This document shows, in pieces, positions 8,804 through 20,299 of a DNA stretch of 64,000 nucleotides. A program made the position numbers and the translations under genes. The DNA is taken from positions 308,501 through 372,500 of the forward strand of contig NZ_QEXV01000003.1 in assembly GCF_003122085.1 (NCBI RefSeq). The letters are read 5' to 3'. A model generated the notes under the pieces. The model did no database searches, was not told the DNA's origin, and saw only the letters and a list, made by a program, of their open reading frames with translations. This DNA is from Marinicauda salina. GTDB taxonomy: Bacteria; Pseudomonadota; Alphaproteobacteria; Caulobacterales; Maricaulaceae. The first letter of the stretch is position 1. Every line of letters starts with the position of its first letter.

Positions 8804-9805
8804 ATGACTTCGCTGTTTCCCGAGATCGAGGCGCGCGAGACCGGCCGGCTTTCCGTTACCGACGGCCACGAGCTCTACTGGGAGCGCGCCGGCGCGCCCG
8901 GCGGGCGTCCCCTCCTCTTCCTGCACGGCGGGCCCGGATCGGGCTCGGCGCCGAAGCACCGGCGCTACGCCGATCCCGCGACCTGGGAGACCATCCAGTT
9001 CGATCAGCGCGGCTGCGGCCGCTCGACGCCGCTGTTCTCGCTGGAGGCCAACACGACGGCCGACCTCGTCGCCGACATCGAGGCCCTGCGCGCGCACCTG
9101 GGGATCGAACGCTGGACCGTGTTCGGTCCCTCCTGGGGCTCGACGCTCGCGCTCGCCTACGCCGAGGCCCATCCCGACCGCGTCGAGGCGCTGATCGTCG
9201 AGGGCGTGTTCCTGGCGACGCCGCGCGAACTGGCCTGGTGGCACACCCGCGCCGGCGCCGGAGCGGTCTTTCCCGACGCGCTCGAGACGCTGTTCGGCGA
9301 CGCCCCGGAGGCGATGCGCACCAACCCGCAGCGCTTCATCGGCTGGGCGCTCGACGCCATGCGGACCGAACTGGCCCACGGCGCGCCCGCGCTCGAGGCC
9401 CTGGCCGATCCCGACGCGCCGCTCGACGATCTGCGGCGCTCGCTGATCTATCGCTGGAGCGAGTACGAGGAGCGCCTGTCCTGGATGGAGATCACGCCGG
9501 AGCAGATCCGGAAGAGCTTCGCCGAAAAGGGCCGCGACTGGCTGATCGGCCATTCGCTGATCGAGGCCCACTATTTCGCCAACGCGTGCTTTCTCGAGCC
9601 GGATCAACTCATGCGCGACTCGTCGCGCCTGACCATGCCGGTTCACATCATCCAGAGCCGGTATGATCTCGTCTGCCCCTTCGCGGCGGCCTGGCGGCTG
9701 GCGCGCGCGGTGGAGCAGGGGCGGCTTCACATGGTTTCAAACAGCGGTCATGCGATGACGGAGCCGGCGCATAAGGCGGTGCGGGAGGCGCTGAAACAAC
9801 TTTAG
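8804..9805 (+). CDS. pip: Proline iminopeptidase (alpha/beta hydrolase, S33)
   Basis: 333 residues of the bacterial proline iminopeptidase type. It has the oxyanion-loop HGGPGSGSAPKHRRY, the DQRGCGRSTP motif, and the nucleophile Ser110 in GPSWGSTLALAY. The acid is near SRYDLVCP and the His is in NSGHAM. It releases N-terminal proline from small peptides in the cytosol, fitting a peptide-scavenging lifestyle together with the S9 and M28 peptidases further on. The stop at 9803-9805 marks the end of the high-GC backbone; base composition changes directly after it. Confidence 0.93.
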   Translation: MTSLFPEIEARETGRLSVTDGHELYWERAGAPGGRPLLFLHGGPGSGSAPKHRRYADPATWETIQFDQRGCGRSTPLFSLEANTTADLVADIEALRAHLGIERWTVFGPSWGSTLALAYAEAHPDRVEALIVEGVFLATPRELAWWHTRAGAGAVFPDALETLFGDAPEAMRTNPQRFIGWALDAMRTELAHGAPALEALADPDAPLDDLRRSLIYRWSEYEERLSWMEITPEQIRKSFAEKGRDWLIGHSLIEAHYFANACFLEPDQLMRDSSRLTMPVHIIQSRYDLVCPFAAAWRLARAVEQGRLHMVSNSGHAMTEPAHKAVREALKQL

Positions 9806-9836
9806 GATTTGTTTTTTGTATGCCGTAGCGCATAAT

Positions 9837-9861
9837 CAACTCCATCCATTATCTGGAGTTG
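9837..9861. repeat. Perfect 8-bp inverted repeat
   Basis: CAACTCCA (9837-9844) and TGGAGTTG (9854-9861) are perfect inverse complements with a 9-base loop. There is no T-run after it, so it is a weak terminator for the iminopeptidase at best. It could be an operator or a leader hairpin for the next gene. It sits at the left edge of the AT-rich patch. Confidence 0.6.
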
Positions 9862-9907
9862 ACGAATTTCACGCGTACACATCTCTTGTTTCGTCGACGA
9901 TTCCGCG

Positions 9908-11275
9908 GTGATGCGGATGCAGGCATGGAACTGGGCGGTATCGCTGCGCAGCACCGGAACTTGCTGTCGCGTCTTCATGCATCACACACCAGGTGCCCTC
10001 TCCCGCAATCAAAGACGCCTCTTTAAAGACCTTGGTATAAGCCTCATCGAAGCGAAACCTATCGGCAAAGGGCCCGCACGCTACTGCAACAAGATCCGTC
10101 AACTATCGACGCCTGAGCTTCTTGACACCGATTTCGTCATTCTCAGCGATGCTGATATTTTATTTCTAACTGACCCAGCGGAATGGGCACTTCCGAACTG
10201 CTTTCGCGCCAAACCAGTTGACCTACCAAATCCACCGGAAACTGCTTGGCGCAAGCTTTTCAAAGAAACCGCGCTCATTGATCGGATAAGCGAACAACCC
10301 CTTGAAATTGCTCCAGGCTCCAGCACATTTTCGACAAATTTCAATGGTGGTCTTTATATAATTCCTACATCAATGACTGAATATTTGAGCAATAGTTGGG
10401 AAAGATACGCGCTGATGTGTCTTAGCCGAGAAGATGTACTTGGTAGCGCGCTCCACCACTCTGATCAAATAGCAATGGGAATGGCTCTCGCTGAACACAG
10501 AGTTGATATCAGGCCTCTCCCGACAGGCGCTAACCTCCCCACGCATCTAGGCGCTGAACACCTTGCCCGGATTCCACGCCAGACCGTATCTGGTCTGCAC
10601 TATCACGGACATGTCGATAACCACGGTCGGCCGCTTACTACCGGCGTGGATTGGATCGATCACGCTATCACTGAATCGCGCCAAATATTGGATAAAGGGC
10701 GTCGCTCCGCGTTTTCAAACTCAATCTTCTGGGATTTCAGGTATGCTCGATTCCCAAAGCTTGGATCGGGGCTCGGCTCCCGCAATGAGCCGCTTTCTTA
10801 CAAGCGCGAGCTCCTAGCCCGCTATTTTGATTCAAGACCCCAAGGCAAAGTCCTCGATGTCGGTTGCGGAGACATTGAGGCCACACGGAACTTGCAGATA
10901 GCAGATTACACCGGCATTGATACATCAGCTGAGGCAATTGCGATCGCACAAAAGAAAAGACCAGATTGGTCATTTTATCAAGAGTCGACAAATACATATC
11001 CCAACTTATTTTTTGATTATACATTGTGTCTTGATGTTTTTATACATCAGCCCAAAAAAGAAGATTCCATTAAATTAGCGAATGAAATTTGTCGCATCAC
11101 GCGGCGCGAAATTTTATTTACTTCCCATACTATATCACAGGATCGAAGTGGTATATCATTTGATAGTTATGATGTGCCGCAATTCTTTTCTCAGATCATT
11201 GAGATCAATAATGTTACAAAAATCGGAACCTATCGCGATGTAGATGTATTTATTGCTAAAAAATTTTACTTCTAG
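9908..11275 (+). CDS. Glycosyltransferase-like / SAM methyltransferase fusion
   Basis: 455 residues from GTG 9908. The first half resembles nucleotide-sugar glycosyltransferases: FVILSDADILFL near residue 80 supplies a DXD-like metal site, followed by FSTNFNGGLYII and SALHHSDQIAMGMAL. The second half is a class I methyltransferase with VLDVGCGDIEATRNL and YTGIDTSAEAIAIA near residues 315-345. Base composition and codon use are clearly more AT-rich than the neighbours, suggesting horizontal transfer. The true start is uncertain: in-frame codons before GTG (9863-9907) read ISCFVDDSAV, which looks like authentic family N-terminus but has no ATG/GTG/TTG after TGA 9860-9862. Likely substrate is a surface sugar; this is inference. 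Confidence 0.7.
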   Translation: MMRMQAWNWAVSLRSTGTCCRVFMHHTPGALSRNQRRLFKDLGISLIEAKPIGKGPARYCNKIRQLSTPELLDTDFVILSDADILFLTDPAEWALPNCFRAKPVDLPNPPETAWRKLFKETALIDRISEQPLEIAPGSSTFSTNFNGGLYIIPTSMTEYLSNSWERYALMCLSREDVLGSALHHSDQIAMGMALAEHRVDIRPLPTGANLPTHLGAEHLARIPRQTVSGLHYHGHVDNHGRPLTTGVDWIDHAITESRQILDKGRRSAFSNSIFWDFRYARFPKLGSGLGSRNEPLSYKRELLARYFDSRPQGKVLDVGCGDIEATRNLQIADYTGIDTSAEAIAIAQKKRPDWSFYQESTNTYPNLFFDYTLCLDVFIHQPKKEDSIKLANEICRITRREILFTSHTISQDRSGISFDSYDVPQFFSQIIEINNVTKIGTYRDVDVFIAKKFYF

Positions 11276-11282
11276 GAAAAGC

Positions 11283-12653
11283 TCACTGGAGAACTGCCAT
11301 TACGCTCACCAGCTCAACTGTGGCGTTTGTAGCAAACTTCTCTCGCACAAATACAAGGTTGGAGTTTGATATCGGAGAAGGTTTCGTCGACGGAATAATT
11401 GTCACGCCTGCTCCGCTCAGAATGCCTGCAACTGCCGTACCGGAAGCTGAGACATAGTCACCCTTCTCCCCATTAGGAGATACGGCCACATCGTCACCGG
11501 CCGATGCGCTGAGCAGATTCGCTTTCACCATAACCCCCGACTGCCGGAACGCGTAGCCGAACACCTGCATCATCATCGGCGAGATATCGATGGCCGCGAC
11601 CCATTCATTGCTCGGCGCCAGCTCGCCAAGGCGGACGGTGTCGCCCGCCGCCCAGCCGGCGATGTCGGCCGCATCGGTCACTTGCAGCTGCGAATTCCCC
11701 GCGCCCCAGTCCGGAATCGCCTTCATCCAGGCGGCCTCCTCCGGGGCTTTCGACGCGTTCCAGATGCGCAGATAGCTCGATCCCGACCAGACGTCATGCT
11801 TGGCGAAGATGTCCGCCGAGGCGCCCGATATCGTGATGACGTCGCCCGACACCGCATAGATCGTCGCGGTGCGCGGGAGCTCGGAGTGCTCGGCGTCGAC
11901 GCGCCAGATCGCATTCACCCCCTTGCCGCCCGGCGTGAACATGAGCGCGCCGGCGGGCGTCCCCGCGATCGACACGCCGCGCGAGAAGTCGACCCCGCCG
12001 GTGGCGCGGTCGATGCTGAGCGCGGTCTGCCAGGCCTGCCCGTCCGGGCTCACCTTCACCGCGAGATCGTCGTCGCCGACGAGGCCGATCTCCGCGCGGC
12101 CCGACGCGCCGGACTGCAGCAGCAGGGAGACCACGTTGGCGGCGGCCTCCTTGTCGAAGGCGACGCGCAGATCGCCGCTGCCGCCGGCGCCGGCGGCGAG
12201 CGCGGTCCACAGCGCCGCGTTGAGCCGGGCGGCGAAGGGGTTGGCGGCGTCGGCCGCCGTTCCCAGCCCGAGCCGCGACAGATTCTGCAGCGTCTCGATC
12301 AACTCCTCCGCAGGCCGCCACGCCGCCCCGTCGAACACCACCGTGCGCGCCTCGTCGACGACCCAGACGGCGAGCCCGCCGTCCGGCGCGTAGCGCGCCC
12401 ACGCCCCGTCCTGGAACACGGCGAGATCGTTCTCGGCGAAATCGTCCCAGCGCGCGCCCGACGCGCCGGCGGGCAGGATCCACGCCTCGCCGTCGGCCGG
12501 GTCGGCGGGCTCGGCGGCGGTCGTGCGGCTGAGCGCGCGCGGCCCGACCAGCGCGTCGAGCCGGCGCAGGGCCTCGTTGACGGTGACGTGCTTCTGGGCC
12601 TGGGCGGGCATCAGCCAGGGCAGGCCCAGCCGCGGGGTGGAATCGTCGGACAT
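11283..12653 (-). CDS. DUF2793 (phage-tail/GTA-like) protein
   Basis: 456 residues from ATG 12653 with AAAGGAAC upstream. The N-terminal 100 residues carry the DUF2793 hallmark LGLPWLMPAQAQKHVTVNEA followed by GEAWILPAGASGARW and VVFDGAAWRPAEE. This domain occurs in tail-fibre or gene-transfer-agent-associated proteins of alphaproteobacteria. The remainder looks like a modular, beta-rich, possibly ligand-binding tail (residues 215-456). The last 90 or so residues are encoded by clearly AT-richer DNA (11283-11560) than the rest, as if the tip had been exchanged. No other phage genes surround it. It converges on the glycosyltransferase fusion with 7 bp between the stops. Confidence 0.75.
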   Translation of the reverse strand: MSDDSTPRLGLPWLMPAQAQKHVTVNEALRRLDALVGPRALSRTTAAEPADPADGEAWILPAGASGARWDDFAENDLAVFQDGAWARYAPDGGLAVWVVDEARTVVFDGAAWRPAEELIETLQNLSRLGLGTAADAANPFAARLNAALWTALAAGAGGSGDLRVAFDKEAAANVVSLLLQSGASGRAEIGLVGDDDLAVKVSPDGQAWQTALSIDRATGGVDFSRGVSIAGTPAGALMFTPGGKGVNAIWRVDAEHSELPRTATIYAVSGDVITISGASADIFAKHDVWSGSSYLRIWNASKAPEEAAWMKAIPDWGAGNSQLQVTDAADIAGWAAGDTVRLGELAPSNEWVAAIDISPMMMQVFGYAFRQSGVMVKANLLSASAGDDVAVSPNGEKGDYVSASGTAVAGILSGAGVTIIPSTKPSPISNSNLVFVREKFATNATVELVSVMAVLQ

Positions 12654-12811
12654 GGGCGGTGTTCCTTTCGCGCTTCGCGGCGCGTTCAAGGCTAAGCCCC
12701 GTCGGGACGCCGGGGATTGGCGCGACGAGCCTCCCCGGCGCGACCGCGCGCTTGACGCGACGGTTTTCCCGCGCCTTACCTCCCGGCCCCGTCCGGTGTA
12801 GGGAAGTGCGC

Positions 12812-14778
12812 ATGACCGAAGCTATCCGCCCCATGGCCGAGGGATTTCCGCCGGCCGACGACGCCGAATGGCGCGCCCTCGCAGACGAAGCGCTCAAGGG
12901 CGCCGATTTCGACCGGCTGGTCCGGCGCACCGTCGACGGAATCGCCCGCGGCCCGCTGTTCGCGCGCGGCGATCTCGCCGATGTCGAGGCCGCCGGCGCG
13001 CCCGGCGCAGCGCCCTTCGTTCGCGGGCTCGCCGCCGAGCGCGATGCACACCTGCCCTGGGGGATCCGCCAGGCGGTCGACGACCCGGATCCGGCCGACG
13101 CCAACGCCGCGATTCTCGACGAGCTGCACGGCGGCGCGAGCGAGATCGAATTGAGGCTCGACCCCGCGGGAGAGGACGGCGTGGCGGTGCGCACGCTCGA
13201 CGAGCTCAAGCGCACGCTCGACGGCGTCCTGCTCGATCTCGCCCCGGTTCATCTCGCGCCGGCGCGGCTCAACCCGCAATACGGTGCGATGCTGCTGGCG
13301 CTCTTTGAAGACGCCGGGCTCGACGGGACAAACCTTCACGGCGGGCTCGGCCTGTCGCCGATCGGGCGCAAGTCGCGGCTCGGCGGCGGCGCGGAGAAGC
13401 TGCCCGACCGCCTGAAGCGCACCGCCGAGGCGGCGGCGTATTGCGCGGAGACTTTCCCCCGCCTCGGCGTCGTCGACATCACCGCCGGCGCGCCGCACGA
13501 GGCCGGCGGCTCGGAAGCCCAGGAGATCGCCTTCTGCGCGGCCGGCGGCGCCTCCTACATGCGCGTCTTCCTCGATCACGGACTGAGCCCCGACCAGGCG
13601 GCGAACGCGCTCGTCTTCTCCCTCTCCGCGGACGCCGACATCCATCTCACCATCGCCAAGCTGCGCGCGGCGCGGCGCGTCTGGGCGCGGGTGACGGAGA
13701 GCTTCGGCTGCTCGCCGGCAGCCCGCGGCATGCGCGTCCACGTCCACACCTCGGCGCGGATGATGACCGCGCGCGATCCCTGGACGAACCTGATCCGCGT
13801 GAGCTGCGCCGCCCTCGGCGCGGCGGCCGGCGGGGCGGATTCGATCACCGTGCGCCCGCTCACCCACGCCCGGCCCGGCCGGCCGACGAGTTTCGCCCGG
13901 CGGCTGGCGCGCAATCTCCAGATCCTGCTGGCCGAGGAAAGTCATATCGGCAAGGTCGCCGATCCGGCCGGCGGCGGGTATCTGCACGAGACGCTGGGCG
14001 CGCGCCTGGCCGAAGCCGGCTGGGGCGTGTTCCAGGAGATCGAGCGCCGCGGCGGCCTGTTCGAGACCGTCAAGGCCGGCTGGCTGCAGGCCGAGATCGC
14101 GAAGGTCCGCGCGCAGCGCGAGACAGCCTACGCCGAGGGCCGGGAGTCGCTGATCGGGCTGAGCCAGTATCCCGTCCTCGGCGCCGAGCCGATCGAGACG
14201 CTGCCGCGCGACTACGCCCCGCCCGCGCTCGACGCGCCCGAACTCGAGCCGCAGCCCTTCGCGGGCAAGATCGCCGCGGCCAGGTCCGGCGCGCAGATCC
14301 GCCCGCTCTCGACGCCCGAGCCGGAATGGGAGCCGGTCGCCTTTATGCGCTTCGCCGAACCCTTCGAGGCGCTGCGCGACGCCGCCGACGCCTTCGCCGA
14401 GAAAACGGGCGCGCGGCCGCGGGCCTTCCTCGCGACGCTGGGCGGGCTGGCCGACTTCAACGCGCGCGCGACCTTCGCCGAAAACCGGCTCGCCGCCGGC
14501 GGCGTGGAAGCGACGGGCGCGGAGGCGCGGGAGTCGGTCGAAGCGACGGTAAAAGCCTTCGCGGACTCCGGCGCGCAGCTCGCCGTCATCTGCGGAACCG
14601 ACGCCGCCTACGAAGCCGACGCCGCCGATCTCGCCAAGGCGCTGAGAGCCGCTGGCGCGGACGCCGTCTGGGTCGCCGGAAAGCCCGCCGACATCGCCGG
14701 CGTCGACCACTATATTCATATGCGAAGCAATGCGCTGGACGATCTCGCCAGAGCGCACGCGGCGACGGGAGTGAAGGC

Positions 14779-14782
<4 letters not shown>
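12812..14782 (+). CDS. mutA: Methylmalonyl-CoA mutase small (beta) subunit
   Basis: 656 residues from ATG 12812. The N-terminal TIM barrel resembles the catalytic subunit ([34 protein letters not shown]). The C-terminal domain keeps the fold ([20 protein letters not shown]) but lacks the DxHxxG cobalamin-binding motif, as expected for the non-catalytic subunit. It partners with the next gene in a heterodimer that interconverts (R)-methylmalonyl-CoA and succinyl-CoA. The stop overlaps the large-subunit start by 4 bp. Confidence 0.95.
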
Positions 14783-16917
<2,135 letters not shown>

Positions 16918-16962
16918 GCGCCTGCGCTCAGTCGGACTCGCGAACGGACCACAGCTGCGTCC

Positions 16963-17034
16963 CGTCATCACCGGGCTTGTCCCGGTGATCCAGGCCGCAT
17001 CGACTGGATGGCCGGAACAAGTCCGGCCATGACG
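16963..17034. repeat. Dispersed palindromic element, copy 1
   Basis: The outer arms CGTCATC..CCATGACG frame two inner hairpins, ACCGGG-cttgt-CCCGGT and TGGCCGGA-acaag-TCCGGCCA. A sibling occurs at 33767-33842 with the same two inner hairpins. Elements of this type are widespread between genes of alphaproteobacteria and often give spurious reading frames reading MAGLVPAI. Confidence 0.8.
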
Positions 17035-17197
17035 ATATAGGCCCACCATCAACTCGCGAGACTGCTCCCGCGCGCCCCTTCGTCCTTCTCCCTCCGCGGC
17101 TCCGGCCGGCGGAGCGCCGGGCGCTGAGCATTTGACGCGCGAGCGCCGCCATCGCCTCCCTCCCCTTGATGGGGGTGAGGCCGGGGCGGGGCTGAAA

Positions 17198-17295
17198 TCC
17201 CGGACGCGCCGAAGGCGCGATCCGGGACCTCCCGGCGATTGTTCTCCCGGAGGCCCCGGCTCTCCCCCGGATCGAGTCCGGGGTCGGCCGGGGTT
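17198..17295. repeat. Dispersed GC-rich block, copy 2 (copy 1 at 747-845)
   Basis: Both copies share TCCCGGACGCGCCG, the hairpin GGCGCGATCCGGGACCTC, CCCGGAGGCCCCGGCTCTCC, and the palindrome CCCCCGGATC(A/G)AGTCCGGGG, differing only at a few positions over about 98 bp. The internal arms can form at least two stable hairpins. Confidence 0.8.
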
Positions 17296-17625
17296 CAGGA
17301 CAAGCCTCACCCCACCCTCACCCTCCCCTCGAGGGGAGGGAGTCGCCGGCGCGGCGATGAGCGGCCGCCGATCGCCCCATGACGCCCGTGCGGCCGGGCC
17401 AGTGGACTTGGCCGCCCTTCCGGGCCTCCGGATCGCTCGCCTGCGCGAGGGCGGGCAAGTGCGAGGCCGAGGGGGCTGAATCGCCCTCCCTCCCCTTGAT
17501 GGGGAGGGAAGGCCGCGAAGCGGCCAGGGTGGGGTGACGGCCGAAGGGCGCTCTACGCTCGCCCCCCACCCGACCCGGCCTGCGGCCGGGCCACCCTCCC
17601 CACGAGGGGGAGGGAGGGTGAAATC

Positions 17626-18876
17626 TCACACCCACGTCGTCAGCGCGTGCAGGGTCACGCCGACGAGGCCGCCGATCAGCGTGCCGTTGAGGCGGATATA
17701 CTGCAGGTCGCGGCCGACATTGGCCTCGAGCTTGTCCACCACGGTGTCGGCGTCCCAGCTCGCGATGGTCTCCGAGACGATGCGCGCGACGTCGCGGCCG
17801 TGGCGCTCGGCGAGATGGACGAGCGCGGGGCGGAGCCGCGCGTTGAAGGCCGCGCGCGCCTCGGCGTCGGACAGGATCGCCTCGCCGAGCCCTGCGAGCC
17901 CGTCGGCGATCCAGCCGGCCGCCTTCGAGTCCGCGCCCTTGCCGGCGTCGGCGATGACGGCGGCCCTGGCCTCGCGCCAGCCCTGGTCGGCGACGTCGGC
18001 GAGCGCGGGATGGGCGAGCGCCTCGGCGACGATCCGCTCCAGGCGCGCCTGCAGCGCGGCGTCCTCGCGCAGGTCGCGGGCGAAGTCCTCGACGATCTCG
18101 GTCAGCCGCTTGCGCGCGGGATGGTCGGGCTCGACGGCCATGTCGTGGAGCAGGTCCTCGATGGCGCCGATCAGCCCGTCGGCGACCTTGCGGTCCATGC
18201 GGGTGAAGCGCAGCACGGCATGGCTCTGCTCGCGCACCGCGGCGCGGATGCGCTCCTCGTGGGTCTCCAGCGCGGCGAAGCCTTCCTTGAGCGCGGCGTT
18301 CAGCAGGATCTGGTGCTTGCCCTCGGCGGTGAGCGCCTCCAGCACCGAACCGACGACCGGCGCGATCCGCGCGCCGGTCGTCTGCTCGGCGACGCGCCGG
18401 CGCCAGAAGCGCGCGACCGCCTCGTCATCCAGCAATGAGAGCAGGTCGGGCGCGGCGGCGACGAGGCCGCGGGCGAGCCGGTCGGCCTGGGAGCGGTCGG
18501 CGAGCCATTCGCCGATGCGCGCGCCGGGATCGCCGTCCTCCAGCCGCTCGGCCACCAGCGCGGGATCGAGGAAATTCTCCGCGATGAAGCGCCCGACGGC
18601 GTCGGCGATGCGCTGCTTGTTGCGGGGAATGACCGCCGTGTGGGGGATGGGCAGGCCCAGCGGCCGGCGGAAGATGGCGGTCACCGCGAACCAGTCGGCG
18701 AGCCCGCCCACCAGCCCGGCTTCGGCGAAGGCGCGGACATAGCCCCACACGCCTTCGTCGCGCCCCCAGACATGGGTCGCGGCGAACACGGCCGCCATCA
18801 CGATCAGCGCCATCGTGGCGGCGATGCGCATGCGCGCCGTCGGGGTGAAGCCGGGGCTCGTCATCGTTCGACTCAT
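17626..18876 (-). CDS. DUF445 domain membrane protein
   Basis: 416 residues. An N-terminal helix (about 16-36) is followed by the DUF445 core: [40 protein letters not shown], and [10 protein letters not shown]. Long amphipathic helices fill the middle and a C-terminal hydrophobic segment ([16 protein letters not shown]) ends the protein. The family resembles E. coli YjiN and has no established role. Two in-frame starts, 18876 and 18864, are possible; neither has a convincing Shine-Dalgarno. Confidence 0.88.
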   Translation of the reverse strand: MSRTMTSPGFTPTARMRIAATMALIVMAAVFAATHVWGRDEGVWGYVRAFAEAGLVGGLADWFAVTAIFRRPLGLPIPHTAVIPRNKQRIADAVGRFIAENFLDPALVAERLEDGDPGARIGEWLADRSQADRLARGLVAAAPDLLSLLDDEAVARFWRRRVAEQTTGARIAPVVGSVLEALTAEGKHQILLNAALKEGFAALETHEERIRAAVREQSHAVLRFTRMDRKVADGLIGAIEDLLHDMAVEPDHPARKRLTEIVEDFARDLREDAALQARLERIVAEALAHPALADVADQGWREARAAVIADAGKGADSKAAGWIADGLAGLGEAILSDAEARAAFNARLRPALVHLAERHGRDVARIVSETIASWDADTVVDKLEANVGRDLQYIRLNGTLIGGLVGVTLHALTTWV

Positions 18877-18960
18877 AACGCGAGTCCGGATCGGCCGCGC
18901 GGTGTCGTCGCGCCGCGGGCTCGGCTAGGCTCGGCCGCAGACAGCCAGCAGGAGACCCGC

Positions 18961-19281
18961 ATGATCGTCACCACCACGCCGTCGGTCGAAGGCAAGCCCA
19001 TCCGCGACTATCACGGCGTCGTCACCGGCGAGGCCATTCTCGGCGCGCATGTCTTCCGAGACATGTTCGCCGGCATCCGCGATCTCGTCGGCGGGCGCTC
19101 GGGCAGCTACGAGAAATCGCTGCGCGAGGCGCGCGAAATCGCGCTGCAGGAGCTGGCCGACGAGGCGTCCCGGCTGGGCGCCGACGCCGTGGTGGGCGTC
19201 GACCTCGACTACGAGGTGATCGGCCAGCAGGGCTCGATGCTGATGGTCTCGGCCTCGGGCACGGCGGTGAGCCTGGGATGA
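18961..19281 (+). CDS. YbjQ/UPF0145 heavy-metal-binding-domain protein
   Basis: 106 residues with the YbjQ pattern: [19 protein letters not shown] at the N-terminus, [20 protein letters not shown], and [16 protein letters not shown]. These proteins form small pentamers; function is unproven. CAGGAGACCCGC provides the ribosome site directly upstream of ATG 18961. It overlaps the next gene by 4 bp, so the three small envelope-type genes 18961-20249 probably form one operon. Confidence 0.9.
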   Translation: MIVTTTPSVEGKPIRDYHGVVTGEAILGAHVFRDMFAGIRDLVGGRSGSYEKSLREAREIALQELADEASRLGADAVVGVDLDYEVIGQQGSMLMVSASGTAVSLG

Positions 19282-19751
19282 GCCCGGCGCCGACCCGCCG
19301 GGCCGATCCCCTCGGGCTCGTCCTGTCGCTGATCTTCGCGCCGCTGGTCGCGGCGCTGATCGGCGCGGCGGCGTTCCTGACCGCCATTCCCGCCCTGCCC
19401 GCCGAGGGCGCCGAAGTTCTGGGCGAGGCGCTCGTCATCGGCACGCTCGTGGTGAGCGTGATCGTCTGCTACCTGCTTGGCGGCCCGCTGATCCTCGCCG
19501 TCTGGCTGCTCGCCCATCTCACAGGCCGGCGCGGCGTCCTGGCCATGGGGCTCTTCGAAGCCGGGGCCGGCCTGATGTTCAGCGCGCAGATCTTCGGTCC
19601 GCTCCGATCCGTCAGGTTCGGCGTCGCCGACGAAACGGGCGTGGTTCCCCCCATGCTCGCCGCCGGCGCGCTCGCGGGCTTCACAGTCGGGCTGATCATC
19701 GCCAAGCTGGGCTATCGCGACGCGCCCGCCGCGGCGGATCCGGAGGACTGA
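19278..19751 (+). CDS. Small integral membrane protein, function unknown
   Basis: 157 residues with about four predicted membrane helices (roughly 12-36, 48-80, 88-108, 126-143). The loop between helices 3 and 4 carries [14 protein letters not shown] do not recognise the family. The start overlaps the YbjQ stop (ATGA) and the stop is 3 bp before the lipoprotein gene, so it is co-translated with both. Role is unknown. Confidence 0.75.
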   Translation: MSPAPTRRADPLGLVLSLIFAPLVAALIGAAAFLTAIPALPAEGAEVLGEALVIGTLVVSVIVCYLLGGPLILAVWLLAHLTGRRGVLAMGLFEAGAGLMFSAQIFGPLRSVRFGVADETGVVPPMLAAGALAGFTVGLIIAKLGYRDAPAAADPED

Positions 19752-19754
19752 TCC

Positions 19755-20249
19755 ATGCCCCGACTGCTCGAAGCCGGTTTTCTCGCCGTTCTGCTGGCGG
19801 CCTGCGCGGCCACCCAGACCGTCTACGGCCCCGCCGCCGACACCGAACGCGCGATCGGCTACAGCGAGCAGCGCATCGAGAGCGATCGTTGGCGGGTGAG
19901 CTTCACCGCCGGACCGGACGCGAGCGCGGCCACCGCCGAGCGCCTGGCGCTGAGGCGGGCCGCCGAGCTCACCCTCGAGAGCGGAAACGAGTGGTTCGAG
20001 ATCGTCCGCCGCGCCAGCGACCGCGAGGGCAGCGGCGACTCGCCGGTCAGCGTCGGCGGCGCGGTCGGCGGCGCGGTGGGATCGGGCGGCTACAGCTCGA
20101 GCGGCGTCGGGCTCGGCGTCAGCTTCAGTCCCGGCCGCGAGCGGCGCACCACGATCACGCTCGAGATCATCGCCGGCTCCGGCGAGGCGCCCGCCCGTCC
20201 AAGCGTCTACGACGCACGCGAGGTCCTGAGCGGGTTCACGCCCGGCTAG
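19755..20249 (+). CDS. CC0125/CC1285-type lipoprotein
   Basis: 164 residues. A short lipobox signal (AVLLAACAA, Cys17) is followed by the diagnostic GYSEQRIESDRWRVSFTAGP and LALRRAAELTLESGNEWFEI. The family is known from Caulobacter and relatives as an envelope lipoprotein without an assigned function. A glycine/serine-rich linker (residues 97-125) separates the core from a C-terminal beta segment. Confidence 0.85.
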   Translation: MPRLLEAGFLAVLLAACAATQTVYGPAADTERAIGYSEQRIESDRWRVSFTAGPDASAATAERLALRRAAELTLESGNEWFEIVRRASDREGSGDSPVSVGGAVGGAVGSGGYSSSGVGLGVSFSPGRERRTTITLEIIAGSGEAPARPSVYDAREVLSGFTPG

Positions 20250-20299
20250 GCTCTCGCGCGGCTTGCCTCGCGCGGGCGAAGCGTCTTTAACCGCCGCCC

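Larger units (their letters stand above)
16918..17625. repeat. 708-bp gene-free stretch of dispersed palindromic repeats
   Basis: No gene is apparent. The stretch holds a 72-bp palindromic element (16963-17034) with a relative at 33767-33842, then a 98-bp block (17198-17295) that is nearly identical to 747-845. Several CCTCCCC/GGGGAGG hairpins lie near 17155-17175, 17325-17342, 17485-17510 and 17580-17612. It separates the mutase operon from a convergent gene. Confidence 0.75.

Noticed and set aside
12659..12811. N-terminal extension of mutA upstream of ATG 12812
   Set aside because: Extension is arginine/proline-rich, overlaps the divergent DUF2793 start region, and lacks family similarity.
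13441..14778. Upstream extension of the mutB frame
   Set aside because: It overlaps mutA and has low-complexity arginine-rich sequence; the ATGA overlap at 14779 gives the natural start.
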